NCBI GenBank assembly: GCA_022575985.1
Contig: JAKSXM010000007.1
Location: 35,404,501-35,468,500 of the forward strand
Length of the DNA stretch: 64,000 nt
Reading direction: 5' to 3'
Source: Anagrus nilaparvatae
Taxonomy: Eukaryota > Arthropoda > Insecta > Hymenoptera > Mymaridae
A model generated the notes under the pieces. That model was not told where the DNA came from and did no database searches. It was given only the letters and a program-made list of their open reading frames with translations. Of this stretch, positions 1 to 12,254 are shown in pieces (the stretch's first letter is position 1; each line of letters begins with the position of its first letter). The position numbers and the translations under genes were made by a program.

Positions 1-153
1 AAGAAATATGAAATGAAATTCTACTAATAATTACTGAATATTTTTAATACAATAAAATCCTTAACCTAAAATTTCCGCTGAAATACACGACGCGAAGCGA
101 TTTTAATATTATTAATCAATAATTAACACGAGGTTAATAAATTTATAATAGCG

Positions 154-156
<3 letters not shown>

Positions 157-186
<30 letters not shown>
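157..186. repeat. (GA)n microsatellite
   Basis: About 15 uninterrupted GA units are visible. Confidence 0.95.
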
Positions 187-189
<3 letters not shown>

Positions 190-1807
190 TGACCGAAAGG
201 GCTCTTTACAATAATTTTATATAAAAAAATATAAATCTGATTCAATGCAATTTCAATATAAAAAAGAAGTCAGGAAAAAGGATAAATGCGCAATAAAAAT
301 TGATGATTAAATTTAGTACTTTGATTGATACCTTCTCCTTTCTTCTTTATTACGTGACGTCACTAAATAGAAAATTAATTGATTACACCAAACTTGGAAT
401 GTAATTAATTCTTCAAATATAGAGGAATGGCTGATCTTCAGTTGTATTAATTTATTAAATATAATAATGAATATAGTCGCTGCTTCGTGGTCAATAAGAA
501 ACTCAAAGACGTCAAAACCATAAAAATCCAATACAACACTTGATATCTCGCCAATAATTACTCCACAAATCGATGTCGACAATAATTTATAATTCTAATA
601 ATATCGCCACTTATCAATAATTTAATTTAAACATAAATTTAATATTATAAGTCGAGACTCCAAAAGAAATACTCAAAACTTATTAAATGTGTACGTGATG
701 TGTACTGTACAAACTGTGGCAAGCACGTTCTGCCGGTATCTTCTTTTTGGGGGAAGTAAAAAGAAGGAAAAATATAAAAAGGAAATACAACTTTTGGTCT
801 GCTCTCTCTCCGCGTGCTTACGCCCTCTATTTCTTCGCGACAACACACATACATTCACACCATACGTCCTGGTCCGATTTATTCTATACACAATATATTA
901 TTCAAAATTTTACCTTTATTACAAAATAACTTGTTTTTTGTAAACCTTGCCCAACAGAGCACAAAAATTCAGAAAAATTTTATGCATTATATCTTTATAT
1001 TGCTACTACTCTAAACAAAGTGATAGAAAAATTTTTAGAAGTAGAACAACTAACTGGTGCCAATCAATATATCATTGTACAGCATATAACAGTAAACAAG
1101 ATGCCAGAATATGTCATTTTATTTTTAATATACTGTTTAAAAATAAATTATTTATTTAACTATTATATTTATTCAACAACAAATTATTCAATAAAAAATT
1201 TTTTTCTAATTACAAAATTTTATTTATTTTTATCATTACTTTTTATAATTTTTCTTTTGGTTTTTTGGAAAAAAGTAATTATTTAAGCAACCTTGAATTT
1301 TAACTTGTACACAGATAAATTCATTTTAGAAATTTGGCCTAAAAATTTTATGGGAACTAATAAAAAAGGAAGAAAAGAGTTTTTTTTTTTTTTATTTGTT
1401 TTAATCTGAAACATGCATTTTTTGATATAGAATGAACGTTTTTTGAACAAAATTTTAAAATCAATAAATATTTATGCATATTTGTGCAGATATTTATGCA
1501 GATGCGGTTTACGTAGAACTTATTCTTTCATATAATGACATCCTTGTGCTTGTGCACATTAAAAATCGAAAAGTCGTTTTTTTTTGGCAGTCTAATGTAC
1601 ATTGATGTGCATTGTTTTCAAAATTCCAATCATCCCCTGAAGTACCCCTAGTATCGGTTACTAGACCAAAAAACTGGTTTTCAGTATAAATTTAAAATTA
1701 ATGATTATTATTTGGCTTTTATTTTTTGGCTTTTATTTTTTGGCTTTTATTTTTATTGAAACTTAAAATTTTAACCTCAAGTATATAAACAACTAGCATA
1801 TGTGATA

Positions 1808-1826
1808 GGGGGGGCTCCGCCCCCCC
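1808..1826. other. GC-only hairpin in AT-rich DNA
   Basis: Seven G are followed by CTCCG and seven C. The stem pairs 8 bp (G7C with GC7) around a TCC loop. It stands out because its surroundings are strongly AT-rich. It may be the end of a mobile element, but I found no element boundary around it. Confidence 0.7.
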
Positions 1827-2829
1827 TGTGTCGCATTTAATTCTGTTTGTGTTGCTTAAAAAAATCGGCAAGGGATCTGATCGACACAAAATTATTCGAC
1901 AAATTAATAATTCTACACAAAAAAGTTTTGCAGAATGATTCTAAACCAAAAATCATTGCGCTGAAAAGTTCAACACAAATTTTTTTTAGTCAAAGTATTT
2001 AACACACCATTTTAAATAATAAATGACTAATTTCTTTCGTATAATAGCGTAAACAAATATCACTTTACATAGTGTGTTGAATAATTCGATTAGAAAAAGT
2101 TTTTGTTGATCTTTTCAGTACAACGATTTTCGTAGTTAAACGATTATTGATATATTGAATTATTTTGTTTTGACCAGATTCCTTGTCAAAAAATCATGTT
2201 TCACTACAAATTTATAATTATGCAAACACATTCAAACTATTCAGAGCAGCGTAGGTGAAACATTAATGAAAAGTTATAGGTTCTGACTGATTCTATAATT
2301 ATAATAGAGACAATAAAAAATTTTAACTGAGTACAGACAGACAGAGAAATAAATTTTCAAATATATATAGTATATGGTATTAAGATATGCATATATAGAT
2401 GGTTATAGAATTTACTGAATCAAGTAATTCCAATGGCGACACTAAATTATCATATTTTTCAGATATTTCACTTTTTAACCAATTTTTCAAAAAATTTAAT
2501 CTTTCATAAAAATAGTAAAAAATTTTTCTTTAAACTTTATTTTAACATGGGTTTTATGTAATTTCGTTCATTAAACACAGGCACACAAATAAATTATTAA
2601 AATAACCATAAAGAATAAAAAAAATAAAAAAATATGTTTTTACCTGCTTTAAAAATATTTTATAAAATTATAAAGATACCTCCGTTTTGAATAAAAATTT
2701 AGGAAAATACGTAAAAGTTGTGCCGAATCGAATACTACAAACTCCTGACAATAAAATTTGTCCAAAGTCTTGAGATATTTCAACTTTTTTTAAAATTTTT
2801 AAAAATTTTATCAAGTTTAAAATTACTGA

Positions 2830-3020
2830 AAATTAAATATCTCAAAAACTAAGATAGCTGAGCAAAAAATCTATGGCCTATGTCACCTGCAGATTTTTTT
2901 TCTTCATTTTGACACTGGTTTTATGCTAATTCGTTCGGCGGTTCTTGTGTGATGAGGGTACAGACAGACAGACAGACAGACAATAAATAAATTTTAAAAT
3001 ATATATAGTATTAAGATATC
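2830..3020 (+). repeat. Dispersed repeat with GACA tract, copy 1
   Basis: This block reads through an ATATCTCAAAA-like stretch, a 'gacactggttttatg' motif, a run of GACA units and 'aaatatatatagtattaagat'. The same order occurs on the opposite strand at about 59395-59590, and a diverged partial copy lies near 2330-2390. It is an interspersed repeat of unknown class. Confidence 0.65.
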
Positions 3021-3524
3021 ATTTTACTGAAAGTGTCCATTGTAGGGCATTTTTATCAATTTATGAAAAACAATATTTTTTATTTTATTTTAAATATTAA
3101 TATCCTGATGAGAATAATATAAGGATCTGCCACGCCACCTATTCGCTCCCTGTGTCAAGGTAGAAGGGAGAATTGAGATTCGATTGATGATTGGACAAGC
3201 CCAAAAATAAGTAAATCTTGCCTTTTGCAGCTATCTGAAAGTTTGCAAATTGATCAAATTTGATTCCCTGTGAATTTCAAAGAGGTACTAGAACGCTTCA
3301 AGATTTGACGTATGGGAAAGCTACAGAATATCCTTTTATTTTGCTGTATATCGGGTCTGTATTCGTTTTAAAAAATATTTTACCTCCAGATCTTGAAAAT
3401 CATTTTGGTTCCTCAATGGGGAACCATTGTGATAGGTCAAATTTTGGTTTTTGATTTTTTTTGGCTAATAAGCACGTTTTGAGACCTCAGGAAGATAAAA
3501 AACCAGTTTTTAAAAAAAGTCTGT

Positions 3525-3551
3525 ATGTGTGTGTGTGTGTGTGTGTGTGTA
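3525..3551. repeat. (TG)n microsatellite in the left inverted repeat
   Basis: A TG-rich simple repeat sits at the position mirrored by the (CA)n tract at about 6168-6205, as expected if both descend from one inverted-repeat arm. Confidence 0.9.
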
Positions 3552-4596
3552 TTTAATAGGTGATATTTCACAAAAATTATGCACGGTCCTCTTGAAGACA
3601 AAGTAGGGTTTTCAAAAATGACGCAAAAAACTGAGCATAGGGCATATTTCTTGAATTATGTAGTAAGCTAATTCATGTAAGCATGGATATATATGGTCTT
3701 GTACACATTAGTTTAATATTTAATACAATTTAAAGTAAAAATGGAAGATTTTAATTTAATTTTTGTTATTTTTTAAAGAAATTATATTATATCAAATTTT
3801 ATAGGTTTAATAGTGGGATTTATAGGTAATTTCTACTAAATATAAAAAAAAATATTGAAAATAAGTGTACCTTAAAAAAAATACTAAATTAAATGAACTT
3901 ACAAATATAAATTTACTGTTAATAACTTCACTAGAAAATATATATATTTTTTTTTGCACTAGATAAAGTTTGTAATATCACTAGAATAACACAATTATAG
4001 ATTAACTTTTTAACTTTACTGACAATTTATAATTTTAGTATTCAATTTGAATTACTGGATACAGTTTAAAATATAACTGTAAAATTATTGATTATATATT
4101 AATGTTTCAACATTTATTTAATTTCTTTGTTACAGTTTCTTATTTCATTAGAAAATTATCACAATTATACATTAATGATTATTATGATTATGATTATTTA
4201 TGATTATTTATGATTATTTATGATTATTATTTATGATTATTATTTATGATTATTATTATTTATGATTATTTACAATTAGACAAATATTTAAATAAATTAT
4301 GACATAGATTGACAAAGGTTATATAACTAATTATAGGGAGTTATAAAATATATTAATTAAATTAAAAATAAATAATCAACTTGAGTTATAAAAGATTTAA
4401 GAAAATTCGTAGACTAGAATAAAAAAAAATCTTTTACTTTTATAGGTTAATAAATAATATACTATTACGAATTTTCAAAAATTAAAATTAAATACGTTTT
4501 GAAGAAAAAACAGCAACTGCTGTTGTTAGTTTTTCGCATTATCGAGGATGTTCCATAGAATTTATCTTATACCGCTTCCAAGTATTTAAAAATTCT

Positions 4597-4970
4597 CTAT
4601 GGATACTCTCCGGCCTGCTCAGACCAAAGTACTAATACATCACCAGACAAAAAATTTAGGCATTGTTTAACATGTATTGTTGCAATATGAAGTTTTAAGC
4701 TCTCTGATACTCCTGTACTCAAAAAAGAATTCCTAATATTGTAAATAATAACTTCTTCATAAATTTTAGGATCAATTAGACTATCTGCTTCTTGCAAAAG
4801 TTTTCAGCAAGCGTTTCCTTTAAAAATTTCCCCTTGATAACTTTTTGATGATATATTATGCTTTTTAGGCCACAAAAATGCATTTTCTCTTCCTAATAAG
4901 GGAACTAATTTTTTCAAAAACAGATGATTTACGAAACCTTGCAAGATATGTATCTCAGGAAGACTGAAGT
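4597..4970 (-). pseudogene. Transposase-like protein remnant (SEQAGE motif type)
   Basis: Minus-strand translation gives blocks such as PLLGRENAFLWPKK, GEIFKGNAC and LWSEQAGE. They run in one frame except for a stop after GNAC. This order resembles uncharacterised transposon-encoded proteins of insects and Hydra with a conserved '..SEQ.GE..H' end. That family assignment is from memory. The gene lies between the long inverted repeats at 3390-6325, as a transposase would. It lacks most of an expected N-terminal part, so it is dead. Confidence 0.5.
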
Positions 4971-5689
4971 TATACGTTAGCAGACTATAAATTATAACCT
5001 AATTCCCTATTTGGTATTTTATACATTTTTATACAAACTTATATGTATTATACCATATAATATTCTATATCAAATTCTTACACGAATTTGCAAACTAATA
5101 TATTTAATATAATAATCTAATATACTGTAAAGATTATTGTTGTTTTCCAATAAATTAATAAAAATTTAAAAAAAATGAATATTTTGTTTTTACTTTAATG
5201 TGGAAAATGCCATATATGTAAAAAAGTAGCACAAAACCATAAATTAAATTGACTTGTGAATAACTATTTTATACATATGTAAGGGATTAATATTGCTGAA
5301 ATTATAATAAGAAATGAATAAGAATTCAAAAATTTATTTTTTAGTTTTTACATAAAAATACAAATTTAACGTGGAAATAATCATATACACTCATGTAAAC
5401 TTTAAAAATATCCAATTTAAAGTTTATTTTTACATTCACTATGGAAAAAAAAAATTAATACAATGGTTTTTAAGCCAATTAAATAATTTTATTTAATTTT
5501 TCAAAATAGTGCAAAATACTGATTTTCAGTAAATTTTTAAAACGGCGGATTTTTAAAAAATGAGCAGATCCGATTTTCCGATTGGTATTTTAAAGACATA
5601 TATGTACTCAAAAAATATGCCCTATGCTCAGTTTTTTGCGTCATTTTAGAAAACTATGTCTTCAAGAGAACCGTGTAGATTCGAGATAT

Positions 5690-6120
5690 CGAGTAAAAAC
5701 CATATTTTCAAATATAAGTACTTTCATGGTACTAAGTGAAGTATTACACCCAAAAAAAAAAAAATATTGCAGTTTTTGTATTTTTATTGTTTTTTTAATT
5801 TTGAGCAAAAAATTTTGTAAAAATTCGGTATCAGATACAAAAAATTACTATAAACATACTTTCTAATTTTAGTATTCTCATAGAAATAAATTAGGTACTA
5901 CGCCTAAAAAGGAAAAAATATTTGGTTTTTTTTGTATTTTTTTGTGACGAAAATTTTGGGAAAAAAATTTTCAAAAAATTAATTATCAGATTCGAGATAT
6001 CAAGTAAAAATCATACTTTCAAATATAAGTACTTTTGGGGAAATAAATTAGGTATTACATCCAAATTAAAAAAAATAAAAATTACCTAGAGCTTTTTTGG
6101 TAAAAAAATTAAAAAAAAAA
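5690..6120. repeat. Imperfect tandem repeats inside the right inverted repeat
   Basis: A unit with 'tcaaatataagtactt' followed by 'aaattaggtattac' or a close variant recurs about three times at roughly 150-170 bp spacing. The left inverted repeat lacks this block, so it is either an expansion on the right or a loss on the left. Confidence 0.6.
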
Positions 6121-6339
6121 AAAATTAGGTCTTAACTCCATAATGTTTCTGAATTATCACCAATTATACACACACACACAGACACACACACACACACACA
6201 CACACAGATACAGATTTTTAGCTTCTTGGAGTCTCAAAACTTGCTTATATGCCAAAAAATCAAAAATCGAAATTTGACCTATCACAATGGTTCCTCTTTG
6301 AGCAACCAAAATTATGTACAAAGATTTAACTATTTGTTT

Positions 6340-6660
6340 TTAAAGCACCTAATAACGTTTTATTAAAAAATTTTTATGTTCTGCAAGTTAAAAAAATGGT
6401 TCCTGTTGTTAATTCAAATGAAATATTAATAACTGGAAAAATACATGAAAAAGAAGTTGATGCATATGAATACCCTATTAGATCCTTGTATTTTAATATT
6501 TTTAAAATAAAAATAGGTCTTATTCTACTGTAACGTGTTTGCTATCAGACATAAATTACAAAATGGTCTTATTTAAAAGATTCAACATAAATAATATATT
6601 GGTTTATGCAGCCCCATTACTGCATTCAGAAAGTTTGTACTCATCATCATGAAATCCAAC
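6340..6660 (+). pseudogene. Possible C-terminal remnant of a transposon protein
   Basis: One plus-strand frame reads VLQVKKMVPVV, then EVDAYEYPIRSLYFNIFKI, before stops and frameshifts. The pattern resembles the C-terminal region of long transposase-domain proteins common in insects, with a conserved Y-x-P segment followed by a short hydrophobic strand. No domain is intact. It lies directly outside the inverted-repeat element at 3390-6325 and may be an older target of that insertion. Confidence 0.3.
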
Positions 6661-7443
6661 ATCAGAAACAGCAACAGTATATCTCTTCTATTTTAAATAA
6701 TTTATTGTAAAATATAAATTCCTAAAATATTTGTTTATAAAATAAATATTTATTTATAGTTCTCAAAATTGTAATTTTATTTTTTTCTTCTTTATTGTTG
6801 CCTTTATAGATACATAAAATTAATTTAAAAAATTTTTTGAATTTTTAATTTAAAGAGCTCATACAAAATAACGAGGTTTTATTTTTAAGGCTAAAATATT
6901 AATGAGCAGATAAAAACCTTTAAATGGTTACTTTCAACAGCAAAAAAATTATTTTAATTAAACATGTAATTTTTGGAATAAAAACAAAAAATATTAAAAA
7001 ATTAAAATAAAAGTACAAAATACAATTAAATATTAGAATTGATAAGAAAACCAAAAATTTTTTTAGAAATTATTTTTTTATTTTTTATACTAGTTATTAA
7101 ATTATTATTATATTAAGTTATTAAATTATTTTAAATTATGATAAAATATTTGAAAACTATAAATACTAAATTTTCTAGTCATTGGCATTTTTCTTTAAAA
7201 TTAATATTTCTTCTTTGCATTTATTATTAAATAGCTTCATGATATTATGCTTATATAAAACTCTCATTTGATATTAAAGCAAACTAACAACTTTTTTATT
7301 TTTTAAAAATATTTTTAGATTTAATAGTGCATTTATTAAATTTGATATTGCATTCACTAAAATAAACAAATGTTTTTAAACTAAATTTAATTAATTAAAA
7401 GCTAATCTTAAAAATTTTTAATTATATAATACTTAATTTAAAG
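6661..7443. other. AT-rich spacer, nothing recognised
   Basis: Very AT-rich sequence with homopolymer runs. I see no coding frame, RNA gene or terminal repeat. Confidence 0.6.
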
Positions 7444-8690
7444 CTACTTTTTTTTTGCATCTTGATTGCCTTCCATTGATTTTTGTTGCTCTCTTAGCTT
7501 TCGACCACCATCCCAGTCTTTACTGTAAGTTATAATTGAACCAATTGCTTTTAAAATTTGATTTGATTCGAGTTTAATAATTTCGAGGTTTAGATAAATT
7601 GCCTGGAAAAGGATTTTCTTTGCCTTGATTTGGATCATTAAAAACTTTTAAAAAAGTATCTTCTAAAATCTGATAAAAAGAAGTATTTTTGAATAGAAAT
7701 TTTTTCACAACATTTTTTGATCCAACGTACTAAAGATACTCGACTAAAAAATATTTTCATTACTTTTAATAATTCATCCCTTACATCCTTCTCTCTGTTT
7801 ATTTCTAGCATCGTCAAATATTTAAATAAGTCTACAGTAATGTTATTGGTATTTTGCTTTATGTCGTTATCAGATATTAAAAACTTTTCTCTTGATGGGA
7901 ATGGTAATTCAAGTTTATGGCGTCCTTTAAAGGCTTCTAATTTTATAATATTTTTGATTTTATCGGATGGTTTATTACTTTTATTCAACGCTTTTATTAC
8001 TTCATCATTATCTTCAATCATCTTAAGACTTTTTTATGCTTCTTGAGTTATTTTTAACATTTCAGCTGCTTCGTTGCGAACAGGGGAATTCAATACTTCT
8101 TGAACTTTAATAGGTTTTTATCTAAATTTTGTTCTATGTAAGCTTTAATCTCATCTTTAGTTTCTTGTAAATCTTCTATTATAACTAAGTATTTATTTTA
8201 AGTAATATTTGCTGGAGATATTTGTTTCAAAATACTTCTTGATTTTACAGTAGGACTATCTAAATTTAACCTTTTGTTTACATTTTTCGTTGCTGGGGAA
8301 TCATCTTTTCTAGTAACTGTTGAACTCTTGAAACTAATATTATCTGGTATTGGGGGTATTGGTGGTAGAGATGGACCCAAATTATCTACTGTAAATAAGC
8401 CGTTAACTTGGACGTTCCTTGAATTTAATTCAGCTAGATTATCTTTGGCTTATTCAAATGATTCGTAAGACTCTTTTAAAATTACTGGGTATATCTTCCA
8501 AGCTTCTGGAGTAACAGCTTGTGCAATAAGCATTCCATCCAAAAACTCAATATCTCTATCATAATAAGGAAGTGCTGGGTATTGAACAGTTATCTTATTT
8601 TTATTTTTTAATTTCCATTGACTTGAAACCAATACACAATTATTTACAAAACTTGGATGATTATCCAATGTATCAACATGTACGATCAGG
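7444..8690 (-). pseudogene. DUF4806-type protein, broken or multi-exon
   Basis: Four minus-strand segments together resemble insect DUF4806 proteins. The first, 8668-8450, is an N-terminal part with VSSQW and W-x-x-YPV-x-L-x-x-SYESF-like spacing. A Pro/Ser-rich linker follows at 8380-8198. The segment 8021-7638 has LPFPS followed by a helical block with ITVDLFKYL. A short tail follows at 7638-7444. The segments lie in different frames, with stops between them and no clear splice sites, so I favour a pseudogene. DUF4806 proteins are unstudied and are expanded in some insects. The R1-like fragment at 8690-9850 abuts its 5' end and may have truncated it. Confidence 0.55.
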
Positions 8691-9850
8691 TACTTAGGCT
8701 CCCAATGCCGGAGGATACTTTTATCGTCGGGTATGCTGAGGATCTGGTTCTAGTTATCCAGGCAAAGATGTGCAAACTGCCGAGGAGAAACTAAGCCAGC
8801 CAATGCACGGAGTCAACTACTAGATGGAAGACCACGGTCTAAATCTTGCGACGGCGAAAACTGAGATTGTTTTATTCACCCGTAAACATATTGAGACCAT
8901 CATCCCAATATGTATTGGAGAAGATATGATAGAAACGAAGGATTACTTTAAGTACTTAGGAGTGCAGCTGGACACGAAGCTGACGTTTAAGGCACAGATT
9001 CTGAGAAGCACGGAGAAGGCTGACAGACTCACTGCTGCGCTACGCAGGCTCATGAGAAATACATGTGGACCTAAGACTCGAAAGCGCAGGCTTTCACTAG
9101 GTCGGTCACCCACTCAATACTCTTGTATGGTGCAGAAGTATGGGCTGGTCGCATAAAGAAGGTCAGTTATGCGTCTAAGCTTACGAACGACCAGAGGCAA
9201 GGAGTCCTGCGAATCTCCTGTGCCTATCGCACAGTGTCCTTGGAGGCAGCTCTAGTTATCGCCGGGGTAATCCCTGTAGATCTTCTGGCTCTTGAGAGAC
9301 AGTATATCTATCTAAACAAAGAGAGGGAAGGCATTGACCACGCAAAGGCTACTTCGCGCCAGTTGGAGAAATGGCAGAAACGTTGAACCAACTACACGGA
9401 GAGCAAACGGACCAAGAGATAGGAGCGATATCACCTTGGATAAATAGAGGATATGGGGACATTAATTATTTTTTGATCAAATTCCTAAGCGGACATAGAC
9501 TTTTTTTCTCCTACCTCTTTCGGATCCAAAGATGAATAGTGCTGAATATATATACTGTCCTGGCAAAGACGACACATCGGAACACAAATTCTTCAAATGC
9601 GATAGGTGGGCTGCTAAAAAGTTTCAATTAGAAGCTAACATTGGTCAAATCACTGGCCTTATGCTTCGAAATGAAGAAGTATGGCCCGAAATCTGCCAGT
9701 ATGTGGAGTACATACTCCACACAAAAAAACCTGAACTCCAAAGTATAGGCTAATATTGAGACGTACTGCGGTTATCCAGATGACTGCAGGTATTGCACTA
9801 ACATACAATCATTCCTGCACTTACTTTTAATACCGCAATCACTCGAAGAT
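8690..9850 (+). pseudogene. R1-clade non-LTR retrotransposon 3' remnant
   Basis: Plus-strand frames match the C-terminal half of the reverse transcriptase ORF found at 30825-32378. Visible landmarks are a damaged YAEDLVLV in place of the YADD active site near 8730, KTEIVLFTR, then KYLGVQLDTKLTF. After these come AYRTVSLEAALVIAGVIPVDLLALER and a terminal CPGKDDTSEHKFF zinc-finger-like motif. At least three frame changes or stops split it (segments 8824-9156, 9123-9386, 9532-9753). It is clearly more diverged than the copies at 30.5 and 61.3 kb, so it is an older insertion. Confidence 0.8.
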
Positions 9851-10204
9851 GGTAGGATAATAATCATTATTTATTTAATTATTTATATACTTATATATTT
9901 ATTTATTACCTTCTCTTTTGACGTTAATAGGAAATGACTTATATTTCAACTAACATATATTTTATTGAAGATGACAGCACAAAAAACGGAATTTGAATCA
10001 GATGGAACGAGTAGATGTGTTATGTTCATTTGCGATCAGTATGTCGAAATTCCTAGATAATAGAAATAAAATAGATAACCTTATTATATTATTTCTCAAT
10101 ATTTTTATTAATTATTCGCAATGATTTTAAAATAAGATAATTCTTATGATGCTGAGTAGTATACATTTCTCCTCATTTGATAATTTTTTAATTTATAAAC
10201 ATTC

Positions 10205-10503
10205 TTTTATTATAATATAACAATATTGTTTTAAAATAAGACAAGGTTTGTCAAATTTTAATTATGATTCTTTTCTGTTTTGTTCCTCCCCTTCTATCTT
10301 CACTAGGTCCTTCCCCCTTTCGGCTTGGGGGTCGTGGTTTGCTGTTTGTTTTATGTCAGTTTCTATTCAACAAAGGATAAATTTGGTAGACTAATTAAAA
10401 ACTCCGATTCAGGGTTCAAGGTTAACTTACTTTTACATATTATGTGTTACGCTTTATGATTAAAGTTATGTATAAAATACATAGAGTCGTTCAATCATTT
10501 AAA

Positions 10504-10564
<61 letters not shown>

Positions 10565-10620
10565 TTTTTTCTACATTTGAGGTTAAAGACCTAAGAAAAC
10601 TTTCAAAATCTTTTACTTAT
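10205..10620. repeat. Direct repeat unit 1 within the left arm
   Basis: Blocks 'taacaatattgttttaaaat', 'tgtcaaattttaat', a C-rich 'ttcccc' stretch, 'cttacttttacatattat' and 'aaagacctaagaaaactttc' recur in the same order at about 11520-11745. The 121-codon ORF at 10939-11304 lies between the two units. This suggests a local duplication, perhaps of a gene plus flank with one gene copy lost. Confidence 0.6.
10512..10558. repeat. (TA)n microsatellite
   Basis: More than 20 TA units; the matching place in the right arm (about 35826-35870) is shorter and interrupted. Confidence 0.95.
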
Positions 10621-10695
10621 TTTAAATTAAGCCATAAATCAAAACACAATCTTTGAAAAAAATATAGATAACCTTGGTTAAAAAATTATACTATT

Positions 10696-10710
10696 AATTT
10701 ATAAAATATA
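10696..10710. other. Empty target site of the right-arm retrotransposon
   Basis: This 15-mer is the reverse complement of the target duplication flanking 30512-35674, with one mismatch. It is present once and uninterrupted. It shows the left arm never received, or precisely lacks, the insertion. Confidence 0.8.
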
Positions 10711-10810
10711 TTTTATTATTTTCATAAATATAATTACATTACAGAGTACATTAATGTTGTATGCATCAAACATTTTAATCCTTCATTAATCATTTACTAA
10801 TTATCATTAC

Positions 10811-10841
<31 letters not shown>

Positions 10842-10938
10842 TATAAATCTGTTATAAGTATTACAATTGGAGAATTTTTACACATATCGTCTAATAAAAG
10901 AAAAAAATCAAAATAAGTTATAATAATTTTATTTTTTA

Positions 10939-11304
10939 TTAATTAAGAAAAAATAAAATATTTTTACATATATAATTATTAATATTAATATAAACTAAAT
11001 CGCCTTGTCTCCAACAAAAAAGACAATAAGCTTTGAAATCATCAAAACTCATATTATCTCTAACATGTTCATTATATATAACCATTAAACTAACTACATC
11101 TTGAGAAGACAAAAGTAAAGTATTTGCAATTTGTCTTAATCTTGGTAATAGTTTTATATAAGAATAACAAAACATCATTGAATCAACTTTTTCGTGTCTA
11201 CCGATATTAAAATATTTATAACATTCCTCGTCATCTGTTCCTTGATAAAAAATTTTTAAACGCCGATTCATGTTGATTTTATTATAACTTGTAATACCAC
11301 TCAT
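10939..11304 (-). CDS. Hypothetical protein, 121 aa (left-arm copy)
   Basis: This is an intact frame starting at MSGITSYNK and ending in ILFFLN. The open frame extends four codons upstream to a TTG, but ATG at 11304 is the natural start. I do not recognise the family. It has no signal peptide or clear membrane segment. The middle looks helical (LPRLRQIANTLLLSSQDVV) and several Cys are scattered (YSYIKLL preceded by FC, then CLFCW). The right-arm copy at 29904-30269 differs by two residues (Gly/Ala, Tyr/His) and one silent change. It lies head-to-tail with the cysteine-rich membrane gene at 12255-12707. An intact frame in such AT-rich DNA argues for a real gene, but there is no independent evidence of expression. 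Confidence 0.55.
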   Translation of the reverse strand: MSGITSYNKINMNRRLKIFYQGTDDEECYKYFNIGRHEKVDSMMFCYSYIKLLPRLRQIANTLLLSSQDVVSLMVIYNEHVRDNMSFDDFKAYCLFCWRQGDLVYININNYICKNILFFLN

Positions 11305-11519
11305 ACAACTATACAATTAGAAAAATCAATATTTTTTCAAATAATAACTTGATATAAGAAAATGTTAAGTTACACATTTATATTTGTTATATAGTTAGTA
11401 TTATCTATATATATATATAAACACATAAAAATATAAACACATATACACCTTACACATAACAGCTTATTCTTGTTTTTAATAAATTACACCCTTTCTCAAT
11501 CCTATACAAAAGTGTTATA

Positions 11520-11745
11520 GATTTGTTACAATTATAATTTTAACAATATTGTTTTAAAATAAGACAACTTTGTCAAATTTTAATAATGTTTCATTTTTAT
11601 TTTGTTCCCCCTCTTCACCATTTCACTAATTCATTTCCCCTTCTGTTTGGGTTCGAAGTTATCTTACTTTTACATATTATAATTACATTACACTTAAATT
11701 CTGTTTGAGTTTGAAGTTAAAGACCTAAGACAACTTTCAAAATAT
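11520..11745. repeat. Direct repeat unit 2 within the left arm
   Basis: Second, diverged copy of the block at 10205-10620, in the same orientation. Shared words include 'ttttaaaataagacaa' and 'gttaaagacctaagacaac'. Confidence 0.6.
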
Positions 11746-12254
11746 TTCAAAATACATATTAACATATTTAAAAATATAAATTACTTTACTACTATTATTA
11801 TTAGTATTATATCACGATAAAATGTAAGAATTTTATTATTACAATAAAATGTAAGAATACATGAAAGATAAAACTCATTTACTCAAAATATTTTTGATAA
11901 ACTAACAGTTGTTTTGAATAAGGACGTTTATTAACAATGTATATGAATTAAAATAAAAAACTAATGTTTCATACTTTTTTATTCCCTTAATTTAAATTAA
12001 TATTTATTTTCAAGCAAAATAAATAATGATGGATAAATATTCGTTACTGACAAATAAATATTTTTTTTCAATATAAATATATATTTAAAATATACATGTA
12101 CATGGTGGTTGAAGTGGGTGTTTTTTATGAAGGGTGTATTTGATGTGGAAATAAGAAGGGTGTAGAATAAAAAAATGCTAAAAAATAGAAAAAATAGAAA
12201 AAATATATATTGAAATTATACTAACTGAATATTATCTGAATGGAATCTTGCGTA

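Larger units (their letters stand above)
1..3389. other. AT-rich region without a recognised gene
   Basis: No reading frame here has a recognisable domain or convincing coding character; the open frames are short and low in complexity. A (GA)n run lies at 157-186. A somewhat less AT-rich patch lies at about 790-890 but gives no protein I recognise. A GC hairpin (1808-1826) and a dispersed repeat (about 2830-3020) are listed separately. The region could be intron or intergenic DNA of a host gene. Confidence 0.6.
3390..6325. mobile_element. DNA transposon-like element with long inverted repeats
   Basis: The left part (about 3395-3660) is repeated inverted at about 5600-6320. Shared blocks include 'gaaccattgtgatagg', the 'gcatagggcatat' block with 'tgacgcaaaaaactgag', and a (TG)n tract mirrored by a (CA)n tract. 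The right repeat is longer because it contains about three imperfect tandem units of a 'caaatataagtactt' motif. The interior carries a broken transposase-like gene on the minus strand. Exact termini and a target duplication could not be fixed by eye, so the ends are approximate. Confidence 0.65.

Noticed and set aside
313..1286. Several overlapping frames of 60-90 codons near the window start
   Set aside because: Low complexity, many frames on both strands, no domain; typical for AT-rich non-coding DNA.
10444..10656. Frame with a run of Tyr-Ile pairs
   Set aside because: It is a translated (TA)n microsatellite.
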